NCBI RefSeq assembly: GCF_008831285.2
Contig: NC_045150.1
Coordinates: 2,122,001 to 2,182,000, forward strand
Origin: Nymphaea colorata
Taxonomy: Eukaryota > Streptophyta > Magnoliopsida > Nymphaeales > Nymphaeaceae
DNA length: 60,000 nucleotides
Direction: 5' to 3'
The notes below the pieces were generated by a model that did no database searches, was not told the origin of the DNA, and worked only from the letters and a program-made list of their open reading frames with translations. Positions 1-12,279 of the stretch are shown one piece after another. A program made the translations under genes and the position numbers. How positions within the stretch are numbered: position 1 is the stretch's first letter; the number at the start of each line of letters is the position of its first letter.

Positions 1-2048
1 TGTTATCCTTTACCCATTTCGTTACCTTAGATGTGTTATTTGGTCTGTCCATCCCCCTTTTGTTGTCTCATACCCCATCGTTATGTCATGCACTACCTAG
101 ACATTATCTCATGTTTTTTTTGCTCTTTGTAGATCGACTATGTTTAGTTTGTCAAGCCTTGTGAAAGAATTCCACACTGATCCACTGTTGTAAGACATTT
201 TTTAGTGTGAAGTTGAACAACACGTTGAACTAAACACAAAGAACTTGGTCTGAGATGGATCCATAGCTGTGGACGATCAGTCTGCAGCACCGATAGAGGG
301 TAGGGCACCGTTGCAGTAGAGGGCAAGGCACTTGAAGGTGCCGTTTTGGCAGAGGTAGAGAAAGAGAATGAAGCGAAAAAAAATGAGGAGGAGGAGGTCG
401 GGAAACGATCGAGAAGACCATTGTGGAGAAGTTGAGACTTGAGATTGTTGAGGAAAATTGATTCTTGGACGGACTAGAGATGCCGTCGTGCAGCTGGCAG
501 TAGTTGGAAGAGAAGTTGCAAGAGAGCCCCTCCCTTTGCTGCAAATCTTCAAAGCGAGTTATATAGAACTTGCTCTCAACTTTCTCTGCTCACTCACCCA
601 CCGATGAAGTTTACCGCCTCTTGCCACTTAGAGAGGTATATTGGTCACCACTGCCATAACATACAAACTATCACAATCATTCCTGTTGTCTCTCTCAGAG
701 CATTCTTGTCTATCGACTCCACCTACTGAGTCATTGTGGATCTAGACGTGCGCCGATTCGGCTCCCGATTCACTTCCGCAGGACACCTGGTAGATGATTA
801 ACCGACACACACAAAATTTTCGTCTGCCAGGGGGCGTACCGGTATCTGTTGCATCAACATTGTATGACACACTGTCTCTGTTGCGTCCGACATTTTCTTC
901 TTTTTGCGCTCTGCCTTCACCTTCACATTCTCTGGAAGTGTTGTTCGACTTCTTCGAATGTCCATCCGTTTGAAAAAAAAAAAAAAACTCCTGCAAAAGC
1001 TATTGCTTTTATCATTTAACGTGACAAACAAGAAAGTATAGTGTCATTGTTATGAACTCACCGTCCTTTCCTTTTGATAACATTTTTGTCATTTCTGCTT
1101 CGAGGCCAAGCTTTCTTCACCGACAACCTCCGCTCAACTTTCTTCTTTCAATGGGAACCTCTCTCTCTCTCTCCCTCTCTTTTTTTTTTTCTCTTGCACT
1201 GTCGTCCATTGTGTGAAGTAATGTCTGGTTGTGTCCGTGCAATGTTAGGACATTGAAGTAAATATGTATATTGAGAAATTCACAAAGGTCAATATTGAAA
1301 GTTCATATATGGGTAATAGGGTTCACTCCCCGGCGTACACTCGTTATGTACACAGGGTGACACGCAAAACTCGCTCTCATCCCAAAGACAGTTGCATTTT
1401 TCTACACTCTACATGCATACGCATTTTCACTATTAGAAAGAGTAGCTGACAGAATTAGTCATGACCTGCTTCCAAGGATTGTGTGCCCTGTGTTTTGGTT
1501 ATAGGTTCATGTCTCCTATATTTTTGGATGTTGATTCCATGTAGCACAAAAAGGTTCCGAGAGAATTAGATACTAGCATATGGTTGCTTTGTTACAAAGC
1601 ATGTTAAAAAGTAAATAGGCCAGAGAAGTTGCACTAATGATCTTTCTCTAGTGACAAAGTTGCCAATTATCATAACCAGACTTTCTCCTGTGGAATTTTT
1701 AACTAATCCAAGGAAACAGAATTTATTTAGGCAGTTATCTGGTTGGTGGGGGACTGAATCTGCCTGAATTTGAGCTCAAAGGTTTCAACTTGCCTAAGCA
1801 GTACCAATGTGATCAATATGCCTTTCAATACACATTCAATTTTTTCCAGATGGCCTGGGTCCTTGACTGAAGACATGAATTGGGCTGGCCCTTTCATATA
1901 TCCAGTTGCTTAATACTTAGGGTGGTTGGTAATCATGCTAAGATATAGTTCGACAGCTCTATTGCTTAACTGATTTGCTGACCAAGCTCAAACAACACTG
2001 TCTCCATTTGGTTGATTACTTATAAATTTTTCATCCTTGTTTCTGCAG
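1..2048. other. Non-coding stretch left of the GH9 exon
   Basis: I see no recognisable exon here. Both strands hold only short frames with no family resemblance. A CT-rich run lies near 1160-1190. Because the GH9 exon at 2049 begins with a splice acceptor, part or all of this stretch is probably the last intron of that gene, with the other exons left of the window. I looked for the GH9 sequence that normally precedes this exon and did not find it. Confidence 0.5.
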
Positions 2049-2453
2049 ATTGATTACATTCTTGGCAAAAACCCCAGGAAGATGAGCTATGTTGTTGGTT
2101 TTGGCAATCATTATCCCAAACATGTTCATCATCGGGGCGCATCGATACCCAAGGACAGGACCAGGTATAACTGCAAAGGTGGACGGAAGTGGCTCTACAG
2201 TCCGAAGCCCAACCCGCACACAATAGTTGGTGCCATGGTTAGTGGACCTGATAGGCATGACGCCTTCCATGATGTTCGCACCAATGCCAACTACACAGAG
2301 CCGACTCTCGCTGGCAATGCTGGGCTGGTTGCTGCACTGATCTCTCTGTCTGCACAGGAGAATGCTTATGGAATCGACAAGAACACAATATTCTCTGCAG
2401 TTCCTCCGCTGAGTGCTACTACACCGCCACCTCCTGCACCTTGGAAGCCTTGA
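2049..2453 (+). CDS. KOR1-like: KORRIGAN-like GH9 endo-1,4-beta-glucanase, last exon (partial gene)
   Basis: Terminal exon of a glycosyl hydrolase family 9 endoglucanase. The exon starts after a polypyrimidine tract and CAG at 2046-2048, in phase 0, and reads [19 protein letters not shown]. The GH9 histidine signature ([15 protein letters not shown]) follows, then the second signature [19 protein letters not shown], whose Glu in TEP is the expected catalytic acid. The end PPPPAPWKP is typical of the membrane-anchored KORRIGAN (GH9A) class, which acts in cellulose synthesis at the plasma membrane and in the secretory pathway. The catalytic DAGD region, the rest of the domain and the N-terminal anchor are not in the window. 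The reading frame is intact to TGA at 2451-2453. It may be the 3' end of a working gene or an isolated fragment; the window cannot decide. Confidence 0.85.
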   Translation: MDYILGKNPRKMSYVVGFGNHYPKHVHHRGASIPKDRTRYNCKGGRKWLYSPKPNPHTIVGAMVSGPDRHDAFHDVRTNANYTEPTLAGNAGLVAALISLSAQENAYGIDKNTIFSAVPPLSATTPPPPAPWKP

Positions 2454-3480
2454 GAGAAGCTCTGGCTCCCACTGGCTCTGCTAAGCTGTACGCTACTGTT
2501 ATAATGCTTCTGTTGCTGAAAACTTTTGTTTGTAACCTTAGTTGACCCTCCAGAGAACAAATCCAACTTGGGGAAGTTCTGGGGAAGTTCACAACCTTGT
2601 GTTCTTTTGTAGCATATGTTCTGTTGTATTGATTGATTGCTTGTGTTTTTGATCTCAAGCTGACATACTGATGTATTAACCGTTTAACCACTTGTGCCCA
2701 AGGGAATTGCTTTTGGCATTGTGTTGCTGTAGTGAATATTGAAGCCTATAACTCTTGTTGGCATTGTAGAGACTCGGAATCCATTTGGTGTGTTATGAGT
2801 TTTTTCTATTTTAATTCATAAAAAAAAACGAGAAAAATTCCAAAATGATACTTCAAGATTTAGTTATATTAATAAAAAAAAGTTTAACTTTTAAATGTAA
2901 TTAAGAGCACAGGTAAGTCTTGCAGCATTAGTTTGGATACGGTATATCTTATCACCTTCTGGGTTGAATATTGATTCTATTTAGTTAGATCTGGTAATGA
3001 AGTCTGGACATGATTGCTAATCAAATTTAGATTTGGTGTGAAGTTTCATAACCAAATAAGATTCGAGTCTTATATGCATTTGGGGTCCAACAAAAAATTC
3101 CAGTTCTTATCCTAGTCAGATCTGAATTTGGTTTAAAAAATAAGGTTCGAATATGAGTATGAATCTCAATCCAACTACATAAAATCCCGTGAAATTTAAT
3201 ACCATAAAGTCTGAAACCGTCCTTAGATCCTCCAGTCAATGATTAGAATTCCTGTTCAATGTTCAGTTTTGCGTCCAAATCTGAATCAATATCCGCTCAC
3301 TTGTACCAATCTTGGATCTCCAGTTGATCAGATCTTTCTAAATCGGATCCAAAATTGAATACCGGATCTCATTCGCATCTGGATCTGAACGCAAACACGA
3401 ACGAACAAGTACAGTTTCCTTCACTCGAAAGTGACGTTAAAGTGATAACAATCGAATTATAAAAAGATCACTCGGAAAAG
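2454..3480. other. GH9 3' flank and AT-rich spacer
   Basis: About 300 bases of 3'-UTR-like sequence follow the GH9 stop. From about 2880 to 3420 the DNA is rich in degenerate GATCYRAAT-type words (variants of 'gatctgaatttgg'), a pattern seen again near 38.3-38.7 kb, 44.4-44.9 kb and 56-58 kb. No gene seen. Confidence 0.4.
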
Positions 3481-3482
3481 AA

Positions 3483-3800
3483 AAGAGAGAGAAAGGGCGG
3501 GCAAAGTGGAGCGTGCGACGGAAGCTTCTTCCCGCCACCGCGTTAAAAATAGCGGGGAGTGGTAAATATCGCGATATTTTACCTTTTTTTTAGAAAGTAT
3601 CGGCGCAGGTGCGGCACGTTTTGTTACATTTTAACCTTTAAGAAAAAAATCCGATAGGTTGGTCACCTTTTGTTTTCCCCTGCATAAAAAGGGCGATGAC
3701 TTTCCGCGTTCGTCGCTCTACGTGTTCTCCTGGACTCGAGTGTGCTCTCTCTCTCTCTCTGTGGAGGCTTCTTTGGGTGCTCGTGGAGGTAATTGTGAGA
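3483..3800 (+). promoter_or_regulatory. Possible core promoter and CT-rich leader
   Basis: GC-richer than its surroundings. A TATA-like GCATAAAAAGG lies near 3682-3692. Some 40-80 bases further is a CT-rich leader with a run of CTCTCTCT, and then a good donor, GGAG|GTAATT, near 3788. This layout fits a 5'-UTR exon followed by a leader intron. The next gene on this strand is the NAC gene (ATG at 7418), so this may be its promoter with about 3.6 kb of leader intron. That link is inference. Confidence 0.35.
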
Positions 3801-4943
3801 AGAAATGTGTATTTGTTTATGCATGATCATATGAAAATATAGTTTGCCTTGTTCCTTTGTTTGATTTCTTCTTTTCTTTTCAGTGTAGATTACTGGTTTT
3901 TCCTTGCTGATGTTTCTCTTCCTGGATTGATTTTTGGAATTGTCGTTTTCCGGAAAAAAAAAGGCAATCTAGGGTTTCTCCCCTTTCCTCTTGAGTATCT
4001 GTGGAGGTCTTGCGATTCCTTTTAGCTGCTTTAGTTTCGTGACGTTGTTGCGTGACTCCCATTTGCATGTCAAGGTGGGTTCAAGAATTCGCAGAGATGG
4101 TATTCTTTTTATGCGTTCGGCTTTTCGGGATGCAGGGTGTTCAATTTGTGCCTCGTGATGAGCTTCTTTTTCGTGCATATGTTTCGTTCTTTATTTGTCT
4201 TTTATTTTTTTCCATTTCTGGGAGCTTGATTTTTGAGTCTCAATGTCTCTGATTTTTGTATCATAGGAGTTCGCTGTGCCGATATTGGCCTTTCTGTATC
4301 TTTCTCTCTTTGCAGCTTTTATGTTTTTCTGATGTCGTTTGTTTTGTTTGTTTCATGATTTAGTTGGTTTCTATACCTATATTTTACAATTTTCTATCTC
4401 TTTTTCGAAATTTTATTCTTTTTGTCTGCTTTATTTTTTGTCGTTGTTGTTGCTGCTGAGCTTGTTGAACTTTCAACGGTCCGAACAGTTGGACCTTTTG
4501 TTTTTTTGTTTTTCTTTTTTCCTTTGTACATTGGTTCCGCTTTAATGGGTGATTTCTTTGTGTGATTTGAAGCGGCTTGCTGTAATAGGGTTTCTGTTTG
4601 CCTTCTGGTTATGTCCTGAGATTTGGTTTGGAGCCTCACTCTATGTTTTCTCTGTTGAAGATTCATGGAGGCGTTTATGATGTTGAAATTTAGGTTCTTT
4701 ATCCATCTTGTTTTGTCACTGTAGTTTTGGAAAGATAGTAGTTATTTTTTGGATTTTGGAGCGCATGTCCCTTTCTTTTGTTTAAATTTGTTGAATTTTT
4801 AGTCCGAGGTGATTCATTCATTTCTTTGGAAAATTCACTCTCTCTAATGTTGATTCAGGTGATTAGTTTTTATGAGATCTTTTTTGAGGTTTATTCTCTT
4901 CTTGTGAAAGTATTCTTCAGAAAGCTCTGTGTGGCTCTAGGTG

Positions 4944-5125
4944 GTGGACCTTGAAAAGACCTAGTTGGTCTGCAATGAGCACTAAATGGGAAAAAAAAGG
5001 AAAGAAGTGGACCTTGAAAAAGACCTAGTTGGTCTGCAATGAGCACTAAATGGGAAAAAAAATGAAAGAAGTGGACCTTGAAAAAGACCTAGTTGGTCTG
5101 CAATGAGCACTAAATAGGAAAAAAA
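4944..5125. repeat. Tandem repeat, about 64 bp x 2.8
   Basis: Three head-to-tail copies begin at 4944, 5007 and 5071 with 'gtggaccttgaaaa' and contain 'ctagttggtctgcaatgagc'. They differ at only a few positions, mostly in the length of an A-run. No coding sense. The repeat lies in the presumed leader intron upstream of the NAC gene. Confidence 0.85.
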
Positions 5126-5520
5126 GAAAAAAAAAGGAAAAAAGAAGGACAAGGAATTGGAGAACAAAGAAGCAGCAGAAGAAGAAAAACAAGGCATAAC
5201 GAGGAAAAAATGGAAGAACAAAAAGAATGTGAGGTGGGGATTTGGCGAATCACTCACCATCACTGATGTATCAAAAGATAACTAAGTGTTATGGGTAAGA
5301 ACTTATGTTGAAAATAGCATGCCTAGGGTTGGCTGATCATGTAGGCTAGCTGTTCCTAGGTGACTTAACACTTGAAAATTACAAAGCCATCCCCAGGCAC
5401 TCAATAGCCTAAACTTTTTTCTTTTGTCTTCTCTTCCCTTCCTTCCATTTCTTTCTTCTATCTTTTGAGGTAGGTTTGGATCAGATTTCTTTTCCCATTC
5501 CTTTTGATATTCAATGTCGT

Positions 5521-5551
5521 GTGCGTGCGCGCACACACACACACACGCAAA

Positions 5552-5607
<56 letters not shown>
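5521..5607. repeat. Compound microsatellite (GC)(CA)n(TA)n
   Basis: A short GTGCGC/CACACA stretch (about 5521-5546) is followed by an uninterrupted TA run at about 5554-5607. Confidence 0.95.
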
Positions 5608-5609
<2 letters not shown>

Positions 5610-6155
5610 TGTTGTTCTTTTTTATTAAAATCATTATAGAAGACAGTTTTACGACAAGTAATGAGAAAATAGAAGTTCTAAACTTCAAATTATGTTGGGA
5701 TTCTGCTTCCTTTCCCTTAATTCACTTAGTAATTCAAATCTTTAGAAGCCAGAGTTAGAAATTTAATAATTGGTAATTACTAAATTAAAAGATTTTGTAT
5801 GCTCTATTACAAGAAAAACATTAATACTAAATTGTAAGCTTACTTTGTTATGTTCTATAATAGATAAATTTTAATCGTGCAACTTCATTGAATTTGATAT
5901 TTCAAGCTTCTAGTTATATTTATCGTCATGTTAGGAAATATAAAGGTTTTAGTGGTTCCATGCATTTTAATTGTGTCGTTGTTATTAGTTGATAATCATA
6001 ACTTTTAAATAGGGAATTGCTTCGGTTTCATGGTTAATTTTTACAGTTGATATTGCATTTGTCGACGGCTTAATTCATTTGGTCCTGCTTAGGCTGTAGG
6101 CTCAACTTATTGCCTAGAGTCCTAGACTGTTAGGGCTTTTAATAATATACGTAAA

Positions 6156-6157
6156 AA

Positions 6158-6200
<43 letters not shown>

Positions 6201-6201
6201 A
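6156..6201. repeat. Microsatellite (CT)n(AT)n
   Basis: A CT dinucleotide run passes directly into an AT run. Confidence 0.9.
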
Positions 6202-6669
6202 AAGCTGGTTGTGGCATGCTTTTAACTACATAGTTTCTGATTCAAGTGCAAAAGCTGAAGACAGGGTTCTGAGCATTTATAGTTTATACAGTTCAACTTT
6301 GTTTCTTTTGTGCTGTTTTTGCCTGACACAAATTCCTGCTAGCATTCAGTGAAAATGTAGAAGTTTCTCTGGAGCATTTGCAGGGATAGTTTCTTTTCTT
6401 GTGTCTTGGTTGATGTTGATGTAAGAATTTATTATGGATCCAGTTTTCTCTCTCGCTATGTAGTTTATACTTTTTATGGATCCTGCTAAGTCGTAATTGT
6501 TCATCATTGGCTTGTGGCTAATTTGCTAGTTGGTTGTTTTCTCTTGGGACATTAGTTTGCTTTGGGATATGATCCTTATTTTCTTCCTGTTTTCACGTTT
6601 GGTATTATTTGTTGGCGGGCGGGGGGTTGCTTCTCTGGATTGTTTAATAATTCGAAAGTTACTTTGTTT

Positions 6670-7200
6670 CCTTCATGACAGACTGAAACTCCAGATATCT
6701 CTGTGGTTGCATCTAATGCGGCTTGTTGGTTATGGTGTTATTTGTTGAAGCATAGAACTGTTCCTCAGGTTAGGAGATTAGCTGTAAATTCCACAATTAT
6801 TTTTTTTTCTAGTTATTTTATTCTTGCATGTGATTGGTTCCGTTACTTGCAACTTGTTACTGGATTAAGTCCCTTTTATTTCTTTTTCATTCTTGTTCAG
6901 TTGGTTTCCAAGAATGTTACCATACTGACTTTGATCGGCTTTTGTGCTGTCCCAGCTTTATTCTGATATCAATTTTTTTGTTCAAAAGCTTTGTCCTGAA
7001 ATCTGTATGTGTTAATTATGAGCAGGGTCTTATCTTTGTCGATGTCTGTAAGCCTGAATAATGAGCATCAGTGGCTTCTTTTGAGATATAGCTGTTATTT
7101 GAGCTACAGAGGCTGCCGCAGGTGGTGCCAATGCTCTGCCTGTTGGCATTGGTTTGGCACTGGCATTCAGGACATTCTTATATTTGATGTAACTTTTGTG
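6670..7200 (+). other. Exon-like segments of unknown identity
   Basis: This stretch has protein-like frames flanked by plausible splice sites. One is an open segment with VASNAACWLWCYLLKHR ending at CCTCAG|GTTAGG near 6768. A second follows TTGTTCAG near 6900 and reads LVSKNVTILTLIGFCAVPAL. A third follows CTACAG near 7107 and reads AAAGGANALPVGIGLALAFR. The segments are not in one continuous frame. I do not recognise the family. They may be debris of a membrane-protein gene, or leader exons of the NAC transcript. Confidence 0.25.
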
Positions 7201-7309
7201 TATTAGTTTACTGAAGCCCATCAAGATGCTTGTAAGTATACGATTCAGCATTTGCCAACACAAATAGCAGTTGGCCGGTGAAAAAAGGGATATGCAACGC
7301 CAAAAACCA

Positions 7310-7410
7310 ATCCTGCCAGGATTATATTTGTTAACCTAATTTGTGCAAAGGCAAAAAGCATTTGGTGTCAGATATCTCCCATAAGCTTGGTGATCGAAGG
7401 GCTATACTCA
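7310..7410 (+). repeat. About 100-bp dispersed repeat, copy 1
   Basis: Matches 20276-20374 in the same orientation. Both contain 'ggattatatttgttaaccta', then related versions of 'gtttggtgtgccatatctcc', 'aagcttg..cgataag.gggttata'. This copy ends just before the NAC start codon. Confidence 0.75.
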
Positions 7411-7417
7411 ATTTTTT

Positions 7418-10400
7418 ATGGCAAAATTACCATGGCTTCCAGGTTTCCGATTTCATCCAACGGACGCGGAGTTACTCTGCTTCTACTTGAAGAGGAAGGT
7501 TTGTGGGAGGTTGATTAAACCTGATGTTATTTGTGAGCTTGACATTTACAAGTTTTCTCCTTGGGATCTTCCAGGTACTGGTCTTTTTTCCTTCATGGTC
7601 AACTACAGATCCTCATTTTGTTGCTTTTTTCTATTCTATTGCCATTTTGGTGTTTGTGATTGCAAACATGAAATCGGTAGTTGATATGTTGAATGCAAAT
7701 GGTGCAGGAAAATCATGCCTTCAGAGTGGAGATCTTGAATGGTATTTCTACTGCCCAAGAGATAAAAAATATGCAAATGGTCCTCGAATGAACAGGTCAA
7801 CTGAAATTGGGTACTGGAAAACCACTGGGAAGGATAGACCAATTTATAATAATCATCAATTGGTAGGGATGAAAAGGACGTTGGTTTTCTACATTGGAAA
7901 ACCTCCACATGGCGAGAGAACCAATTGGGTCATGCATGAATACAGGCTTCAAGATAAAAGTATAACAGAGGAAACCATTCAGGTAAAATTTTCTTGCATC
8001 TTTGTCTTGTCTAAGGCAAACTTATTAAAGGTTCTACTTTCCATACGGCTGGGTCAGCAATAGGATATCTGGATTGGCTATGGGTTCAGACCTCGATATC
8101 ATTTGACTGTTTCCTTGTTCAAGCAGGGTTTGGTTTATCTAAGAAAATGGAAAAGAAGGTAAAATCAGCGTTAATTATGCTAGTACTCTGTCCTGAGATG
8201 CCTATCGAGGTTAGCCTTCAAAAATAATTACTCGACACTTTGGCAGTTGGCTTTAGCTTATTGCCAAAATCAAAAGCCAATATTTCATTTTCTATGTTCA
8301 TCTACTCCAGGAATGTTGGAGTTTTCAAACCATAGTTGTAAACATACCTGTCAGGTTTTTATTGGGTTCTTTTTTTTTGAAAAATCTTGAAGCGTTCAAA
8401 AAATTTAAGGATGCATAAAAAAGTTGTGAAATTTTGAATCCCTGATTTTTCTTAAAAGAACATTAGTAGGAATTCAAAATAATTATTAAAATGTTAAAAG
8501 AAATAAAAGCCATAGTAGATTCATTTAAAAAGAAACTCACGAAGATGTTTTAGAAATTAAAATGGATGATATTTTCAACATATATTGAATTTGCATTTGT
8601 TTATTTTTTGAGCAATTTTATTGCAATATTTTGAAATTATAGCTGATATTTGTGGTAAATGCAATGTTTCAAACCCGAGACTCCTAATTGCAACTCTGAT
8701 TATCTAATCATCAAGCCATAAATTCTAGGAGTGGCTAGCAAAGTTCTTCCAACTAGGAATGGCGAGCAAAGTTGTTCTTGTGGTGCCAATTTACATTATC
8801 TGCCTTTGTATTTCTATAGATGCTGTTAATGTTTCATAGCTCATAGCTGTCTTTTGTAGTAGAGAATTTTCACTTAGGTAACCACCTTTTGGCCATAATC
8901 TCAAGAGTGGCCATAATCCCAATTCCCAAGAGTGGGCAGTATGCTTCTTTTTGTTCCTGATGAGGGCGTCAGTATCTGATACCTTACCGTTGTCCTTTAA
9001 CTCTATTATTTTGTTTTTTCAATAATGAGCATAAACCTGTCCACCAAGCTTTATGTTACAAACACCATGAGAAAGCTTAGCCAAACAGAATGGCAGGGTT
9101 ATGGCTTTCTTCAACCTGACAGCATTCACATCCCCTCTTACTAGCTGCTCATCACCTGTGTTGGTGTCTTTTTAACTATAACTAAACTGTGATTATGGTA
9201 AAGAAATAAACAGCGTAGCCTTTTTTTTCCCCTTTACATAAAAAGTCTAGGAAGCTTGACTTGAATAGACAATGTTAGAAATGGTGAATCTTCACATCTT
9301 TCAACATATCATGATTTAATGAGGGCTGTTACGTGGGTGCTTGGTTCAAGCTCATGGCATTTACCCATGTAGTCATGGGAACTTAGGTACTTCTGTGGTA
9401 TCAGCCTTTCAGATGCACCTCAATTTGGATCATGGTCAAAACTAAGATGATGTTTCTAAATCTTAAATCTCCAATGCAACTTCTTCTTCCTGTTTTCTTT
9501 CTCTCACATGTACCAGCCTTTGGCAGCCTGCTTCATACAACAGTTTTTCTTTATTTTTTTACTTAAATGTTTATTTTTAATGTTTTCCTCCATCCCTGTC
9601 TGATTTAATGAGTTTTTAGTTGTCAAGTTTTAGAGTTGGGGATTGTTTGCTCTTTTTTTTTCCTTTTTAAATCCCTATTCTTATTCTGTTTGAATAGCAA
9701 TCAGAAAGATACATGTTTCCCAAGTCACTTGGGTACTTCACTAATGTCCCTGCACTAGTGCTGCTGTACTGACACAGAAAAATGGGTACCTGGACACACT
9801 GGTTATTTCTTGGATTAAAAAATGATCTGAGCTGCTTTCTTTTACTTGATTTAACTTGTTTCTAGCTCAATTTTCATTTTGTGTTTGAGAGTTATTGGCC
9901 ATTAACATGTACCTTTTTTCTATTTATATTACTTGTTTATTTCAATGTTGCTTTACTTTTGAATGTTAGTGGTATTTTGCATATTTAGATAAAATACCCT
10001 GCAACACCCCTGTACCTACATTTTCTAAAGTTGCCGTGCTGTACCTGCATCTCGGTACCTGTACCTGCACCCCATGTGACTTAGGATGTTTCTCATTTCT
10101 GCTTGTGCAATGGGTTTCAGAGAGTTGTTTTTGTTGATCCTGTTGAAGGAAGATTGTGCATATACTGAAAAGTGAAAGAAAATGGTGTGCAATATTTCGT
10201 ATGAATGTATTATGGAAGACATCATGCCTAATAATCTGATTTGTTAATTGAATTCACTGTTTCAGGTTGATCCGATATCTGTTGAATAAAAATGTGGGGC
10301 TATGATCGTGATGATCTTTTGACTGTGGATTATGAGCAGTTTTTATTTTAATTTATTTACCATTGTCACAACTTTTTGTTAAAAATGTGAAAAACTAGGT

Positions 10401-12220
10401 AAATGAAGACAAATGCAAAATGGAAAAATTTGTTATGTTTTGACAAATATTAAAATGTATTTTCCTTTTCATTCCCAGAATTTTTAAAATATTTCAATGT
10501 TCAAAACATTTTAATAATATTTTGAAGGTTGACTAGGTTTTTTGAAAATTAGTAGTAAATTCAAATTTTCATAATAAAAAAATGCTCGTTTTTTATTTTT
10601 TAAATTCCTCAGATTTTTGAGATTTACAAACTTCTCAATTAATACCCAAGAAAAGTATTTGTGGAAATGATATGAACTTATAGAATTGTTTTGTTTGGAT
10701 GTATAATTGTTGTAGTGGTCCAATGGGCTCTTTAGCAGTGCCCATTAAAAATGAGGCCGTATAAGGAAAATAAAAATCAGGAAGCCCATTTTTGTATTAT
10801 ATCCAAGTCAGGCCCATATTTAAGAGTGACTTTCTACTGCTGGCTGCATAAAATTTCCTTGGCAACAGGAGGATACTAATATCTTGATAAATCAACTTAA
10901 ATTTGTTCATGTTCCAGGATGCTTTTGTACTTTGCCGGGTAAAAGAAAAGGGTGGTGTTGGCCCAAGAAATGGTGAACAATATGGAGCCCCTTTTGAAGA
11001 TGAGGAGTGGAGCAAAGACTTTGTGGAGAATTCAACTGAACTTTGCGGTTCAAAGGATCAGAAGATTCCCTTTGCCCAAGTTATTGAGCATCCTTCTTCT
11101 TCCATGAATGAGGGCAATTTCTCATCGGGAGTGCCTAAAGATTCCAATTTCTCCTTTGCTTCTGGGGATGTGCTTGCTTCTCAAGAGAATACTTCTATGA
11201 AATCTGATGGCATTGAAAAAGTACTGCACAAATTTGCTGTTGAGGGTGACAATTCGGTTGCACCTAGCTGTCATGATGGGCAGCCTTCTTCTAAAGATAA
11301 TGTTGGTGGTGAGGAGGTAATATCTTATCGAGGATGCTGGAAAAATAATTTCTTTAAATTTTTTGTTCACGATTTGTAATGCTGTATAAATTTTTTTATT
11401 TGCAGAGTTTGAATGGTCCTGTTGGAAATGCTTCAGCAAATGCTTCATCTATTGTGTCAGATATTTATTCTGGCTTGGAAGACATAACCACTCTGATGGA
11501 TGTTGGACGGGTTGATGCAGCAAACAATTTGGACTCCCTGAATGGTGTAGAAGGGCATAAGTTGTATCGGTGGTTTGATGCCATCAAGGAAGGATGTTTT
11601 CTTGAAGTCAATGATCTCAAGCCTCCCTTGGATGAGGGTTCTTCCATGCTTCAGACATCCACTAATCTTTCATGTGTATCCGAAGATCCACAGGGACCTC
11701 TTATTTCCTCTAATTTGAATGGTACAACTACATCTGCACAGGTTGAAAATATTTTATCTTCTATGTTGGATGCCGAATTGTCATCAGGATATATTGCAGA
11801 GGTATGATTAGCTATTTGCAGGTCATTTTGAATTGCTTATTTCTTTTAGTTCTTTCTCCTGCATGTATCTTGCAGGCGAGCTTAACTTGTAACTACTCCC
11901 ATGTAAATTTTCTTCTAGGATTGTTGTACTGGGACACACAATCAGATTATAAGCCAAGCACCATCTGCATCATTGGGTCATGTGGTAGAAGAAGTGGGAG
12001 ATGCTCCTGCATGGGATTTTTCACGGGGTATGATTATTTGTTTCAGTTCTGGTTCTTCAACGATGTCTTTGTCTTGTATATAAACATTATATATTATCCT
12101 TGTTAGCCCCTGTATCTCCTATTCTAAGTCACATAGATGCAAATATGGGTGCCTCTGTGTGTATGGATACAGACAGTATGATGCAGAAATTTTAGAAACT
12201 ATGGGTATGCATCTATGGCT

Positions 12221-12279
<59 letters not shown>

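Noticed and set aside
1-2048. Possible upstream exons of the GH9 gene
   Set aside because: I searched for the sequence that normally precedes IDYILGKNP and for the DAGD region; neither is visible, so only the last exon is called.
5458-5758. Frames with repeated Ile-Tyr
   Set aside because: Translations of the CA/TA microsatellite.
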